DNA from: a virus
Length of the DNA stretch: 49,336 bases
Virus record (IMG/VR): IMGVR_UViG_3300009161_000070
Coordinates: 1-49,336 of that record
Reading direction: 5' to 3' (one strand)
Both the position numbers and the translations under genes were made by a program. Numbering within the stretch: position 1 is the first letter of the stretch; each line of letters opens with the position of its first letter. The notes under the pieces are model-generated. The model saw nothing but the letters and a program-made list of their open reading frames with translations. It was not told the origin of the DNA and ran no database searches. Below are positions 16,001-26,700 of this stretch, piece by piece.

Positions 16001-17840
16001 GTCTTACTCAACCTCAGGTTCAGTTCGTACAGGTGATATTACACTTGCTCCAACAGGTGCAAATAATCCAACAATCACATTTGTTGGAGCAAATACATCT
16101 AGTATACAACTCGAAGTTGCTCAGACGGGAACTGTTGTTTTCAACGGCGACGCTGGTTCATTACTTGAAATCGTTGACAGCTTAAGCGGAAGCTTGTTGA
16201 GTGTTAATGATTTATCTGGATTCCCAATATTTGAAGTATTCAGCGACGACAGAATTGTCGCCGGTGCATATAACTCAAATGCATTTGTTGTAACAGGTAG
16301 TTCTGTTGGTGTTGGTAAATTACCAAATAACGCATTTGCACTGGATATCAACGGAAACACTGCATTGACAGGTTCAATTAATGTTTCCGCAGGTATAACG
16401 GGCAGTTTGTTTGGTACCGCATCAGTCGCCACAAGCATTTCTTCGGGATCTAAGATCAGCGTAGCCGCAATTACCGCATCGGCAGTTTATGCTTCTGGTA
16501 GTAACACGTTTGGTACAAAAATTACCGACGTTCACACTGTAACTGGTAGTATGTATCTATCCGGATCGCTATTCGTAAATGGCACCGACGTTTCAAATCT
16601 ATCTGGAACTGGTTCGTTGTTTGGAACAGCATCATGGGCGGTTAATGCTATCAACATCGCTTCAAGTTCAAAGATCAGTGTTGCGGCTGTTACATCTTCA
16701 TTCTTATACGGTTCTGGTAGTAACATATTTGGAACAAAAATAACAGATATCCATAGATTCACCGGAAGTATTTACTTGTCCGGTTCTTTAATTGTAAACG
16801 GTGACGAAGTAGCAAATCTTTCTGGTTCTCTGTTCGGTACTGCTTCATGGGCGTTAAACGCAATCAACATTGCATCAAGCTCTAAGATCAGTGTTGCCGC
16901 TGTTACCTCGTCGTTCTTATATGGTTCTGGCAGTAACATATTCGGAACAAAAATTACCGATACGCATCGCGTAACCGGTAGTATGTATCTATCAGGTTCG
17001 CTGATCGTTAACGGAAATGAAGTTGCCAACGTGACCGGTTCTCTATTCGGAACAGCTTCGTGGGCGCTAAACGCCGTAAACGTTGCTTCAAGTTCCAAGA
17101 TCAGTATCGCCGCAATCACTGCATCGGTAGTTTATGGTTCCGGTAGTAACGTGTTCGGTACAAAGCAGACCGATTCACACAGATTCACTGGAAGTATTTA
17201 TCTCTCCGGTTCTATCGTAATTAACGGTTCGGAATTTGTAAGCGGTGGAGAAACTTCAAACATCACAGGCTCGTTGTTTGGCACGGCATCTTATGCGATC
17301 ACGTCGTCGTATGTGCTAACCGCTTCGTATGTAGCAAATGCTGCAACGGCATCTTATGCATTTGTTTCTGGTTCTCAAAATTATATATCAAAGTATGCAA
17401 CCAACAATACGTTGGGCAATAGCCGTATATTTGATAACGGAACAAACGTTGGTATCAACACCAACACGCCAAATTATACACTCGAAGTTTCTGGTTCGTT
17501 CGTCGCAACAAGCAAGTCGTTCTTAATCGCGCATCCAACCATAGAGGGCAAGAAGCTGCAACATGGTGTAGTCGAAGGTCCAGAACACTCTGTTTATGTT
17601 CGTGGCAAAATCGATTCTGACACAATCACTCTTCCTGATTATTGGGTGGCGTTGGTACACGAAGATACAATCACTGTTCAATTGACACCAATCGGAACAA
17701 ATCAAAACTTGGTTGTCAAGAGCGTAAGTCTGAAAAAAGTAGTAATAGAAAACAAGAGTAAAACTGCAAAAAATATAAATTGCTATTATTATGTTCAAGG
17801 CGAACGTAAAGACATACCAAAGATCAACGTTGAGTATTAA
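13005..17840 (+). CDS. Giant tail fibre with phage-fibre header, repeats and HGVVEGPEH tip
   Basis: 1611 residues. The N-terminus (IIHLRSLTPGSTPTTSSLGVGELAINVPDGKIYLRKSG) is the header typical of phage tail fibres that attach to a baseplate or fibre hub. Then come TASY repeats, four 69-residue FTGSIYLSGS units (from 14589), and a VEVxxDDR-type block (SIQLEVAQTGTVVFNGDAG to SVGVGKLPNN) shared with the 543-residue fibre downstream. About five more FTGSIYLSGS units follow. The last 120 residues (FLIAHPTIEGKKLQHGVVEG to RKDIPKINVEY) match a C-terminal domain I know from tail fibres of marine T4-like phages. Probably a main receptor-contacting fibre; the receptor is unknown. The start is fixed by the header and follows a TATTTATA box. 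Confidence 0.8.
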   Translation: MPDRIIHLRSLTPGSTPTTSSLGVGELAINVPDGKIYLRKSGSNGDEVQAAITTNSNNIGNVILSGSLSITGSLSVNGPINGTASYATTASYLTGTIASASYAINASTASLVNTASYALTASFLIGSIQSASYALNASTASYVESAKTASYISFSNVYDITNATQFIGTASYATNATNAASASWVPLPNNLVSSSAQLENNGSVSFTNASNVTFGQITASNAQIVNLTVQYITSSVIVTTGSNKFGNASSDIQEFTGSVEISGSLKVTGSINGNLTGTSSFASQALSSSYSNFASTASYVAFSQTASYVTLAQSSSVSEYAKTASYVQNAQSASYVALAQTASYVTLAQSSSVTEYAKTASYVTLSQTASYVALAQTASYITLAQTASYVTLAQSASIATSASYTVSASFSQTSSLSRTASFVSTLNQTVTISGSLNISGALNFSGDTGSVLFSSNADTFEFTGSMLVSGSLLLAGSIGVTGGITGSLLGTASYSSVALSSSYSQNSSTASYVASAQTASFAQTLASGTKITASGILSTGSNTFGSITSDVHKFTGSIYLSGSIYVNGTEFVSGGETSNITGSLFGTASWARNLVSGTKITSSGILSTGSNTFGSTQTDAHRFTGSIYLSGSIIVNGNEFVSGAETSNITGSLFGTASWARNLAAGTKITASGILSTGSNTFGSILSDIHKFTGSIYLSGSIYVNGNEVVSGTETGTITGSLFGTASWARNLTAGTKITASGILSTGSNIFGSTINDLHRFTGSVSISGSLIVNGNEVANVTGSLFGTASWASRAVTASNANTASYVTWANVYETTTDTFVGTSSYASVAATVQSGININATEITASSIQVTNLNVVTITSSIDYASGSNIFGNKSTDTHKFTGSVSITGSLSVDGTISGTASFATTASNVNYANVSGITSSSTFAGTASIALTASYLLGSISSASYADQAATASYLFGAIESASYALNAGTASYNISSSYALSASYAVSASYAKTASLSYSTSGSVRTGDITLAPTGANNPTITFVGANTSSIQLEVAQTGTVVFNGDAGSLLEIVDSLSGSLLSVNDLSGFPIFEVFSDDRIVAGAYNSNAFVVTGSSVGVGKLPNNAFALDINGNTALTGSINVSAGITGSLFGTASVATSISSGSKISVAAITASAVYASGSNTFGTKITDVHTVTGSMYLSGSLFVNGTDVSNLSGTGSLFGTASWAVNAINIASSSKISVAAVTSSFLYGSGSNIFGTKITDIHRFTGSIYLSGSLIVNGDEVANLSGSLFGTASWALNAINIASSSKISVAAVTSSFLYGSGSNIFGTKITDTHRVTGSMYLSGSLIVNGNEVANVTGSLFGTASWALNAVNVASSSKISIAAITASVVYGSGSNVFGTKQTDSHRFTGSIYLSGSIVINGSEFVSGGETSNITGSLFGTASYAITSSYVLTASYVANAATASYAFVSGSQNYISKYATNNTLGNSRIFDNGTNVGINTNTPNYTLEVSGSFVATSKSFLIAHPTIEGKKLQHGVVEGPEHSVYVRGKIDSDTITLPDYWVALVHEDTITVQLTPIGTNQNLVVKSVSLKKVVIENKSKTAKNINCYYYVQGERKDIPKINVEY
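14315..14404 (+). repeat. 90-bp perfect duplicate, copy 2
   Basis: Identical to 11206-11295. Within the same gene, 15312-15379 and 16998-17065 are a second perfect match of 68 bp, so exchange also occurs inside one gene. Confidence 0.85.
14589..15380 (+). repeat. About four 207-bp in-frame fibre repeats
   Basis: Units begin at 14589, 14796, 15003 and 15210. They encode the same 69-residue FTGSIYLSGS unit as the array at 7036-8070; the last unit degenerates after ITGSLFGTASW-like residues. More divergent copies lie at about 16380-17290 in the same gene. Confidence 0.8.
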
Positions 17841-17869
17841 TAAATGTTACAAGATAAAAATTACAACTC

Positions 17870-18535
17870 ATGAGTACAAGACGCGGACCAAAAACAGAAA
17901 CAAGCGGACTTATTCTCTGCCTTGATGCCGCTAACACCAAAAGTTATGTTAGTGGAAGTTCTATATGGACTGACATAAGCAGAAACGGAAACAGTGGTTC
18001 TCTAGTTAATACTCCAACGTTTGTTAGTTCTAGTATATTGATGGACGGTGTAAATGAATATGTTGATATAACAACTATAGATTTTAGACAGACTTTTACG
18101 TTGGAATGTTGGGTAAACATGGCAACGGTCAACAATTTTGCATTTTTTGGTCAAGGTACACCAAGCAATAGTCTCGGATTGCATATTCAAAACGTCGGTA
18201 CTACGGGAGTAAAGTTTGGCATGTTCGGTAATGACACAGAAGTTACGACGCTAACTACGGCTGCAAATACATGGTATCATTATGCTTTTACATACAACCA
18301 CAATAGTCCTTACGGAAAGCAGCTTTTCAGAAATGGTCAGAAATTGAATGGTACAGAGCAACAAACTCAAAGTCAATACGCCGGAACAGGTAATTTTAGA
18401 ATAGGCGCTACATATAGTTCCGGTGGTTCATATGGCAACGGACAATTCGGAATGGTTAAAATGTATAACAGGATTTTGACCAACGCCGAGGTTTTACAGA
18501 GTTACACCTCGTTTAAGTCGAGGTACGGATTATAA
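17870..18535 (+). CDS. LamG-like (concanavalin-fold) lectin domain protein
   Basis: 221 residues forming one jelly-roll domain of the LamG / concanavalin A-like class. Visible landmarks are the SGLILCLDAANTKSY opening with WTDISRNGNSGSLVN, the FTLECWVNM strand, the TWYHYAFTYN strand, the KQLFRNGQKLNGTEQ turn and a closing GMVKMYNRILTNAEVLQ with a basic SRYGL end. That ending is typical of phage and bacterial surface LamG proteins. Likely role: carbohydrate contact as a free-standing adhesin or fibre tip. It lies 29 bases after a giant fibre gene and is followed by a terminator, so it may be the last gene of a fibre operon. There is no signal peptide. Confidence 0.75.
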   Translation: MSTRRGPKTETSGLILCLDAANTKSYVSGSSIWTDISRNGNSGSLVNTPTFVSSSILMDGVNEYVDITTIDFRQTFTLECWVNMATVNNFAFFGQGTPSNSLGLHIQNVGTTGVKFGMFGNDTEVTTLTTAANTWYHYAFTYNHNSPYGKQLFRNGQKLNGTEQQTQSQYAGTGNFRIGATYSSGGSYGNGQFGMVKMYNRILTNAEVLQSYTSFKSRYGL

Positions 18536-18543
18536 TATCTTAT

Positions 18544-18570
18544 ATTCTTCATATATACGAAGAATTTTTT
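18544..18570 (+). terminator. Rho-independent terminator
   Basis: ATTCTTC pairs with GAAGAAT around an eight-base loop, followed by six T residues, nine bases after the LamG stop codon. A second hairpin (CAAGCTT / AAGCTTG) lies at 18577-18596. Together they suggest a transcription break within the 144-base gap. Confidence 0.7.
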
Positions 18571-18576
18571 AAATTT

Positions 18577-18596
18577 CAAGCTTGTTTATAAGCTTG
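18577..18596 (+). other. Second small hairpin
   Basis: Perfect 7-bp stem CAAGCTT / AAGCTTG with a six-base loop, immediately downstream of the terminator at 18544. It lacks a T-run of its own and may be accessory to termination or incidental. Confidence 0.35.
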
Positions 18597-18654
18597 TCAA
18601 GGTTTTAATATTAAAAGAATAAATTTGAACTACAAACCATTCATTTATTCATGT

Positions 18655-18662
18655 TATTTATA
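18655..18662 (+). promoter_or_regulatory. TATTTATA box upstream of a fibre gene
   Basis: TATTTATA within TTATTTATATTTATG, 17 bases before the ATG at 18680 and after the terminator. This is where a new promoter would be expected. Confidence 0.4.
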
Positions 18663-18679
18663 TTTATGTATGATAACTT

Positions 18680-20311
18680 ATGCCAGATATTATAATAATA
18701 CCAAATAGGGGAACACTCAATAACCCAGTCATTCAATTTAGCGGAAGCGCTTCGTCGAGTGTTAGACTAGAGGTTTTGCCGGGCGGCCAAGTATCTTATT
18801 TAGGAAAATCCGGTTCATTATTTAATGTTTCTGATAATCCGAGTGGTAGTGTTGTTGCAATGGCAAACAACGCGAATGCTCCAATATTTGAAGTGTTTGG
18901 TGACAACAAAATTGTTATGGGACAACCCCAAACAAATACTTTGTATGTAACTGGGAGTTCGGTTGGTATCGGCAAAGCTCCAAACACACAATTTAAATTG
19001 GATATATCAGGTAGTGTAGCCATTACCGGATCTGTTGATGTAAATGGAAGTATAAATGGAAATCTAATAGGAACCGCGTCATATTCATCGACGGCATCTT
19101 ATATAATGGGCGGAAGTGGCGCTGCTCTAGTGACTGGATCGACTTATGAAATTACTAGTAGTTGGGCATTGACAGCATCGTATGTAATGGGCGGTGGTAG
19201 CGGCGGTACAACATTAGTGACTGGATCAACTTATGAAATTACTAGTAGTTGGGCATTGACAGCGTCGTATTTAATAGGATCGATTGCAAGTGCTTCGTAT
19301 GCTGAACAAGCTGCAACAGCTGCATATGTTCTCGGTTCAATCGAAAGCGCCTCTTATGCTACAAACGCAGCAACCGCTTCTTATTTATTCGGCGCAATCG
19401 AAAGCGCATCGTATGCTTTAAAAGCGGGAAGTTTATTAGCAAGAATAAATACAGAACTAAATGAAGTTACCGCATCTGCAATATTTTTTAGCGGAAGTCA
19501 ATCTGCTATAAGACTAAAAGTTTCTTCTTCGGGTGATGTAACATTTATCGGAAATAGCCAAGGTGTGTTATTAAACATATCAGACACTTTACCAGCATCA
19601 CTCTGTAAAGTTGAAAATGCCATTGGATTTCCAATATTAGAAGTATTTGCTGATGATAGAGTGCAGATGGGAAGAACCGGAGAAAATGCTCTCGTTGTAA
19701 CAGGCTCTAGAGTCGGTGTAAGAACAAGCAGTCCAGCATATGATTTAGACGTAAGTGGATCCGCAAATATATCTGAAAATATTTTTGTTCCGAACATCGT
19801 TGCAACAGCAATAACATCTTCATTGTATGGAACAAGTAGCTGGGCAAATACTGCAACAAGTATGGCAACTGCTTTTACAGAAGATGCAACATCTTTAACG
19901 TTCACAAAAACTTTAAACATTCAGCAAACCAACGAGCTTGCAACGGTATTAGGGACAGGTGCAGCATCCTCGATAAATATTAACATGCTAAGTGGATCTT
20001 TATATTATTACGCCGGAATCTCGACTTCAAACTTCGCTTTTAATTTTAGAGCAAGTCCATCTCAAACATTAAATTCAATTTTAAGTGTAGGAAAATCTTG
20101 GACAACGGCAATTGGTATTACCAATGGAGCATCTGCATATTATTCAGTGTCTTGTAGTATTGATGGAACCGTGGTAACTCCAAAATGGGCAAACGGTGTT
20201 GTTCCGACAGAAGGAAACGCAAACTCAATCGACTTTTATACATTTTCAATAATCAAAACTTCAACTGCACCAGATTATATAATATTGGCATCGCAAACGC
20301 AATACACATAA
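18680..20311 (+). CDS. Tail fibre protein with duplicated beta modules and phage-fibre tip
   Basis: 543 residues. It opens with a module (VIQFSGSASSSVRLEVLPGG to SSVGIGKAPNTQFKLDISGS) that occurs again at about residues 270-360 (SAIRLKVSSSGDVTFIGN to SRVGVRTSSPAYDLDVSGS) and once in the 1611-residue fibre. Between the copies lie TASY repeats, including a near-perfect 87-bp tandem (ALVTGSTYEITSSWALTASY twice). The C-terminal 140 residues (SININMLSGSLYYYAG to PDYIILASQTQYT) are a fold I recognise from the ends of cyanophage-type tail fibres. Likely a complete fibre with its own tip. It is probably the first gene of a new unit after the terminator. Confidence 0.75.
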   Translation: MPDIIIIPNRGTLNNPVIQFSGSASSSVRLEVLPGGQVSYLGKSGSLFNVSDNPSGSVVAMANNANAPIFEVFGDNKIVMGQPQTNTLYVTGSSVGIGKAPNTQFKLDISGSVAITGSVDVNGSINGNLIGTASYSSTASYIMGGSGAALVTGSTYEITSSWALTASYVMGGGSGGTTLVTGSTYEITSSWALTASYLIGSIASASYAEQAATAAYVLGSIESASYATNAATASYLFGAIESASYALKAGSLLARINTELNEVTASAIFFSGSQSAIRLKVSSSGDVTFIGNSQGVLLNISDTLPASLCKVENAIGFPILEVFADDRVQMGRTGENALVVTGSRVGVRTSSPAYDLDVSGSANISENIFVPNIVATAITSSLYGTSSWANTATSMATAFTEDATSLTFTKTLNIQQTNELATVLGTGAASSININMLSGSLYYYAGISTSNFAFNFRASPSQTLNSILSVGKSWTTAIGITNGASAYYSVSCSIDGTVVTPKWANGVVPTEGNANSIDFYTFSIIKTSTAPDYIILASQTQYT

Positions 20312-20322
20312 AAGGTTTTCAT

Positions 20323-20694
20323 ATGGCACATTTTGCAGAAATAAATTCCGATAACATAGTTACCAGAGTGATAGTAGTTGACGCTGAGTCTGAATCAGAT
20401 GGTGTATACTTTATACAAAACGTACTTGGTTTGAGTGGTCGTTGGCTTCAAACTTCATATAATACTTTAGAGGGAGCGCATCTAAATGATAAAACTCCAT
20501 TGAGAAAAAATTACGCCGGTGTTGGATATACATACGATGAAATTCGTGATGCGTTCATACCACCAAAACCATTTAGTTCTTGGAAATTAAATAAAAATAC
20601 ATGCAGTTGGGAACCACCAGTTCCATATCCGCCAGAAAATGGAAAATTTAGATGGGACGATACGTTATCGCAGTGGATAGAAGAAATAGGATAA
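20323..20694 (+). CDS. Conserved small phage protein next to fibre genes (MAHFAEI family)
   Basis: 123 residues. The ATG at 20323 is chosen over an in-frame upstream one because family members begin at MAHFAEI and because the longer form would overlap the previous gene by 127 bases and add an unrelated basic stretch. The features I know from T4-like cyanophages are all present: NIVTRVIVVDAE, RWLQTSYNT, a KNYAGVGYTYDEIRDAFIPP core, PFSSWKLN, a W-E-P-P-V segment and a closing WDD...W. Its role is not established; genes of this type sit beside tail-fibre genes, so a fibre accessory or tip function is plausible. A weak AAGG lies about seven bases before the start. Confidence 0.75.
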   Translation: MAHFAEINSDNIVTRVIVVDAESESDGVYFIQNVLGLSGRWLQTSYNTLEGAHLNDKTPLRKNYAGVGYTYDEIRDAFIPPKPFSSWKLNKNTCSWEPPVPYPPENGKFRWDDTLSQWIEEIG

Positions 20695-20702
20695 TATAGT
20701 AT

Positions 20703-23700
20703 ATGCCATTTATATCTGCAAAAGCAATCGGATCTGTTTCTACACTTGGTGGGCTTGGGTATTCACCACAAAAGCCACCTAATGTATTTATTGCAACAGG
20801 TGGAACAGTTGCTTATGACGGAGATTATGTGATACACACATTCACAAGCAGTGGAACTTTTACTGTATTATCTGGGTCCGGTGATATAACTACCATGATG
20901 GTTGGCGGTGGTGGTGGTGGTGGATATAATTGCGGCGGTGGTGGCGGTGGTGGCGGCTACATATATCAAAACACGACTGTAACAACTGGATCTTATTCTG
21001 TCGTCATTGGATCCGGCGGAGCAGGTGGAACGATTTCAACAAATGCCGCAAATGGTAATGATAGTACTTTCAACCAATTGACTGCAATTGGCGGTGGTGG
21101 CGGTGGTGGATATACAAATTCCACGGGTAGTATTGGTGGGTCCGGTGGTGGAGCAAGTGGAACTGGATTTGGTCCGTATACACCCGGTTCTGGTAGTGGC
21201 ACATTAGGATATCGTGGCGGATTTGCTACTTTAGGAGGAACTCCTCCGAGTTTGACAAATACTCCAACGCCAACAAACACATTGACTCAAACGGTGACTA
21301 GAACGCCAACGTTAACGCCTTCAAAGACACCAACAAACACTCCGACGAGAACTTCTACATTAACACCAACGCCGACGTCAACTAATACACCCACATTGAC
21401 TCGGACGTTAACTCCGACTACAAGTGTAACGTCAACTCCAACTACAACAGCGACACCAACGAGAACATCTACCCCTACACTAACCAGTACTCCAACGTTA
21501 ACTCCAACAAGAACTCCGACTACAACACGCACTCCAACACTTACATCAACTCCAACACTTACGTCTACACCAACGTTAACTCCGACAAAAACACCGACAA
21601 CAACTAGAACTCCCACGAGAACTGTTACTGCTACTCCATATGCAACGAACACATCGACTCCTACAATTTCTGCTACTTCAACGTTAACGCCAACGTTAAC
21701 GCCAACATTAACTTCCACTCCAACATTGACCGCGACAACAACGTTAACTCCAACATTGACCGCGACAACAACGTTGACAAGTACACCGACACCAACTCCT
21801 ACACTAACAAAAACATTAACTGCAACTCCAACACCGACACCAACGCTAACATCAACTCCTACGCTGACCGCGACGACCACAGTCACCAGTACATTAACTC
21901 CGAGTGTAGATACCCCGTATGGAGGAGTAGTATTCGCAGCAAGTGGAACTTCATATAATTGGACGGTACCGGCAAATATTTATTTTATATCCGTGGTTGC
22001 TGTTGGTGCGGGCGGCGGGTTAATTTCAACCACGGCTGGATCAGGGGGCGCGGGGGGTGGCTCATTGGTATATGGAAATAATATAGCAGTTACTCCCGGT
22101 GAAGTGTTAACCATAACCGCTGGTGTGGCAGTACAAAATGGTGGCGGTAGCAGCAGTCTCGTGGTTCAAGGGGGGGTGACTATTCTGTCGGCAGGTGGCG
22201 GAAGTCGTAGCAACGCATTCGGTACTAGCGGAGGAACTTGGGGTGGAACAAAAGCAACCGACGGCGGAAACGGTGGGGCTGGTGGTGGTGGTGGTGCGTA
22301 CTTCTCGGGACTTGGTGGAACACTTCTTACCACTTCGGGCGGCAGTGGCGGCGCGGGCGGTTATGGTGGCTCCGGAGGCGCAGGGACGAGTGTGGGCGCA
22401 ACTACTGTTACCAACGGAACGTCTGGAGCTGCTGGTGGTGGTGGTGGTGGGAGTGGCGGCGGCGCATTCTCTCCATTCGCCGGTGGCGGGGTTGGAATAT
22501 ATGGACAAGGTTCGAGCGGTGTATACTCCAACGGCAGCGCGGGCAGCGCAGGTAGCGGTGGGAGCGGAGTAACATACGGCGGAGGTCGTGGCAATCCGAG
22601 CGGCGTAGCTGGCGATGGTGTTGTTCGCATCATTTGGGGAATAGGCAGAGCGTTTCCATCGACAAACGTAAGTGCTTTGGAAACTCCAACCCCAACTCCA
22701 ACCCCAACTCCCACACCAACTCCTACGCGCACGTCTACACCTACGTTGACAGTAACATCTACATATAGCCAATTCAGATTTTATATCGGTGCGGGTGGCG
22801 GTGGTGCAGGAAACAATGGTATCGACGCATCATACTCGGCGGCAGGAACCGGTGGCGCGGGTATACTAAATACAATCACCGGTACACCAGCTTATTATGC
22901 AGGTGGTGGTGGTGGTGGAGCATGGCCATCAAAATCCGGAGGTCTGGGTGGCACCGGAGGCGGTGGAGCAGGTAATGTTCTTGGTGTTGGTGGAGCCGGT
23001 ACATCTGGAACAGCTAATACCGGCGGTGGCGGTGGAGCAAGCAGTAGTACCGGTGGAATCACCGCCGGAGCGGCGGGCAACGGCGGAAGTGGTATAGTCG
23101 TTATTAAATACAGAGCTTCATCCGAATTGCTTGGAAATGATCCGTATTTTAATAAAAATATCGGTCTAATTCACTCCGACAATACAAGCCAAAATGCCGG
23201 AAATATCGTTGATGTGTCTGGTAGAAATGAAGTCACAATAAATGACAGTATGTATCAAGGCGCAGAAAGTCCACACGTCAACAATGGTTGGGCGTATTTC
23301 TGGACAGGAAGTAGTTCTACGGTAGCGCAATACACGTCATCGAATGCTTTTATTATATTGTCCAACGGTAGTTCATGGGCGTTTGAAACTTGGTTTTTTA
23401 GAACAAGCACGGCATTAAGTCAATCGTTGTTGGACACCAATCTTTTTAACGTTAGATTAAATGTTCCAACCGATGGAGATATTTCAGTAAATATGACGGG
23501 TAGCGTCGGACAAATATTTAGTGGATCTGCCAGCAAAGTTCAAAAACTTAAAACGTGGCATCATTTGGCTATTACCCACCAAGCGCCAAGTATGTCGATT
23601 TATGTCGATGGACAGCCAGTAGTATCATTTATTACCGGTTCTACATCATACACAAGTTCGGGAGCAAATTTATTAACGGTTGGTAGAACATGGGGAGCAC

Positions 23701-26700
23701 TCACTAATTATTTTAATGGATACTTGTCAAATTATAGAATTAGCACAACCGCTTCGTTATACACTGCCAGTTTTGCTCCACCCAGAGACACTTTGAGTAG
23801 AACAAGCAGCACGCGATTGTTGATTATGCATGACGGCACAAATTTACACGATCAAAACTATTCGGCGTCGTCGGTAATTTCGACGACATTTGATTCGACG
23901 AAATTAAAGCTAAAAACAAATCCATTTTTTGGAGCACTGACAGGTTCATATAATTCTACAATAAACGGATCTAGTATATATTCCGAAACACAGTCTGCGT
24001 ATATTACCACAGACAAATCGTTCTTGACGTTTGATCCAACCGGCGCATTTTCATTAAAATTTTGGTATAATACTAACAAGCTTGAACAAAACACGTTTAT
24101 AAGTGGATCTACTACAAGCTCTTTATATTTGGCATATAATTATTCAAACGTGGACGATTGGATGTATGTTAGTCAAGCAACAACTTCGGCTGGAACAACA
24201 GATTATATTGCTTACACAGGTACTACATATGTAACGGTTGGACTTAGTAATACGTCTTCGTCATTTTCAACGGATGGTGTAAATTGGTCATCACGAGCAA
24301 TCAATGTAACGTTAGATGGGAATTTTGGAGGAATTTTTTATACGGGCAGCGTGCTGCTGGCATATCTATCCTCTGCAACCACGGCAGTGCCGGAAAAAGC
24401 AATATATTCAACAAACAACGGCTTAACATGGGCATCGACGACTGGATTGAATGTTGGAACTGGTAACTTATTCATATACGCGATGGCGTTTGGTAATGGT
24501 ACTTATGTTGCCCTCGGCCACGACAGCGGTGTAGTTTTACCTGCGTTTTTTAGTAGTGCAAACGGAACTGTGTGGACGAGAAGAACCACTCCAGCGGTGT
24601 TTACAGCTAGTATGGGTAGTCCGGGTGTTGCATATGGAAACGGAACTTTTGTTGGTGTTGGTGCTGGTACTGATTACATTTTAAGATCTACTGTCGGTAC
24701 AAGCTGGACCTCAAGTATAAAAATTCCGTCAGATTCACCGGCTAAAAATTTGAGTGCCATTGCATATGGAAACGGAACTTTTGTTGCAGTGGGAAATAGC
24801 AGTACTATATTAAGATGTACCGACAGTGGACTAACTTGGAATACAATCCCCGTTACTCCAAGTAATCTATCTCTGTCCTTTGTCGTGTATACAGGAGAAT
24901 TTTTCGCAGCGGCGGCCGGACGGCACCTAATTACTTCTCCGGACGGGTTGACTTGGACATATAAATTATTGCCAATAAGTATTAATAATGATTTTAAATA
25001 TTTAAATAATAAATTTTATATAAACTCCTCTGCGCCGACAGCTCCGGCAGCTCCTATATATGTACTAACATCGTCGTTCAAATATTGTTTAGATTTTAAA
25101 GCACCATCGTATAGCGGATCTATTGTATTACGAAGCACAGCCAGTATGTTAAGCACAAACTTCAACAATACGATAGTTCCAAATACATGGAAACATATAG
25201 GAGTATCAAAAACGACAGGAAGTCGTTATAGTATATACATCGACGGCACAAATCATGCCGAATTCACAGATTCAAGTTCATTGACAGGCCAAACAAAAAT
25301 TGGACCATTTTGTGGATATCTTTCAGATTTCACAGTGGTTAGTGGCTCATACGACGGAAAAATTCCAACCGGACCAGAAACTGCGTCAACGGATACAGTA
25401 ATACTATTGTCCGGTACAAATCCACCCGCAGTTGACAAAACTGGATTAAATACAGTCATTACAAAAAATATAGATATTTCGAATAATGTCAGAAAAGTTG
25501 GCGCAGGAAGTATGTTCTTCAATGGAAGTTCTTCATATGCATATTCTCCAAATTGGCCAACACATTTTAATGCCAGTATAGATCGCGGGATGAACATGAC
25601 GATAGAGTCTTGGATAAATCCATCATCACTTGGAACGTATCGTCCTATATACAGCACAAATACACTACTAGATAATGGGTTTTCATTTGGCGTAAATACA
25701 AATGGAAAATTAACTGTAAAAAATTACAGAAATTCTGCAAGTTATACTGCAACAAGTTCGACTGTGATTCCAACGGGATCATGGTCAAATGTTGCATTGA
25801 CTATATACTCTGGTTCTAAAATGAGTCTTTGGGTAAATGGCACATCCGTCGGAAGTCCGACCGGCTCGTTCATTTCTAGCAGTGAGCTTGGTTATCAAGG
25901 TACCATTGGCAGTAGTCTGGAAAATAAGACCGCTTGGTCTATTCAAATTTCGCCAACACCTGGTTCACAATCGTGGTCTGATGTTGCATACGGAAATGGA
26001 ACTTTTGTGGCTGTAGCAAACTCTCCGAGTGGCTCGCTAAATGCAGTGATGACATCAACCGATGGCATTACATGGACTCCACGGGCACAAGGTGCTGGCA
26101 GAGGTCAACCATGGAGTAGTCTGGCGTATGGCAGTGGGTTATTTGTGGCTGTCGCGAACGCGCGCTGGTCGTTTACTACCGATCCACTATATATGACATC
26201 CCCCGATGGAATAAATTGGACGGCAAGGTCCACGCCAACTTCTTCTTTAAACTCCTTGACGTATGGAAATGGGCTGTTTGTCGGTGGGACAACTGGCAAT
26301 CTATTCGGCTTTTTAACATCGCCAGATGGTATAAACTGGACTCCGAGGGCAACCGGTGTTCGAGCGTATTTTAATGTAGTTTATGGAAACGGGTTATTTG
26401 TTGCAGTGTCGGACAGTACCTCCATTACCATTTACAGTAATAGAGTAATGACATCGACGGATGGAATCACGTGGAATCTGCAAATGGTCCCAGAATTTAA
26501 TAGTTGGAAATCAGTAGCTTACGGAAACGGTTTATATGTCGCAGTTGCAAATAACGGACTCAATAGAATAATTACATCCCCCGATGGTATAAATTGGACA
26601 CCGCGCAAAGTGGGATTGTCCGCGTATAATAAAATAATTTATGGGAATGGATTGTTCGTGGTATTCGCCGGTGGCACATTACCGACTTTAACTTCAAGTG

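Noticed and set aside
3446-17290. Regular repeats that could look like a CRISPR array
   Set aside because: All repeats are in frame, vary at third positions and lack unique spacers or cas genes.
20185-20322. An in-frame upstream start for the MAHFAEI-family protein
   Set aside because: The extra 46 residues are basic and unlike the family, and they overlap the previous gene; the inner ATG fits the family start.
21287-21886. A 199-residue valine/glycine-rich open frame on the minus strand
   Set aside because: It is the reverse of the Thr/Pro linker, so it is low complexity and not a gene.
22107-22772. Alanine- and arginine-rich open frames, both strands, across the Gly-rich domain
   Set aside because: Shadows of the Gly-rich coding sequence; the main frame continues through the region.
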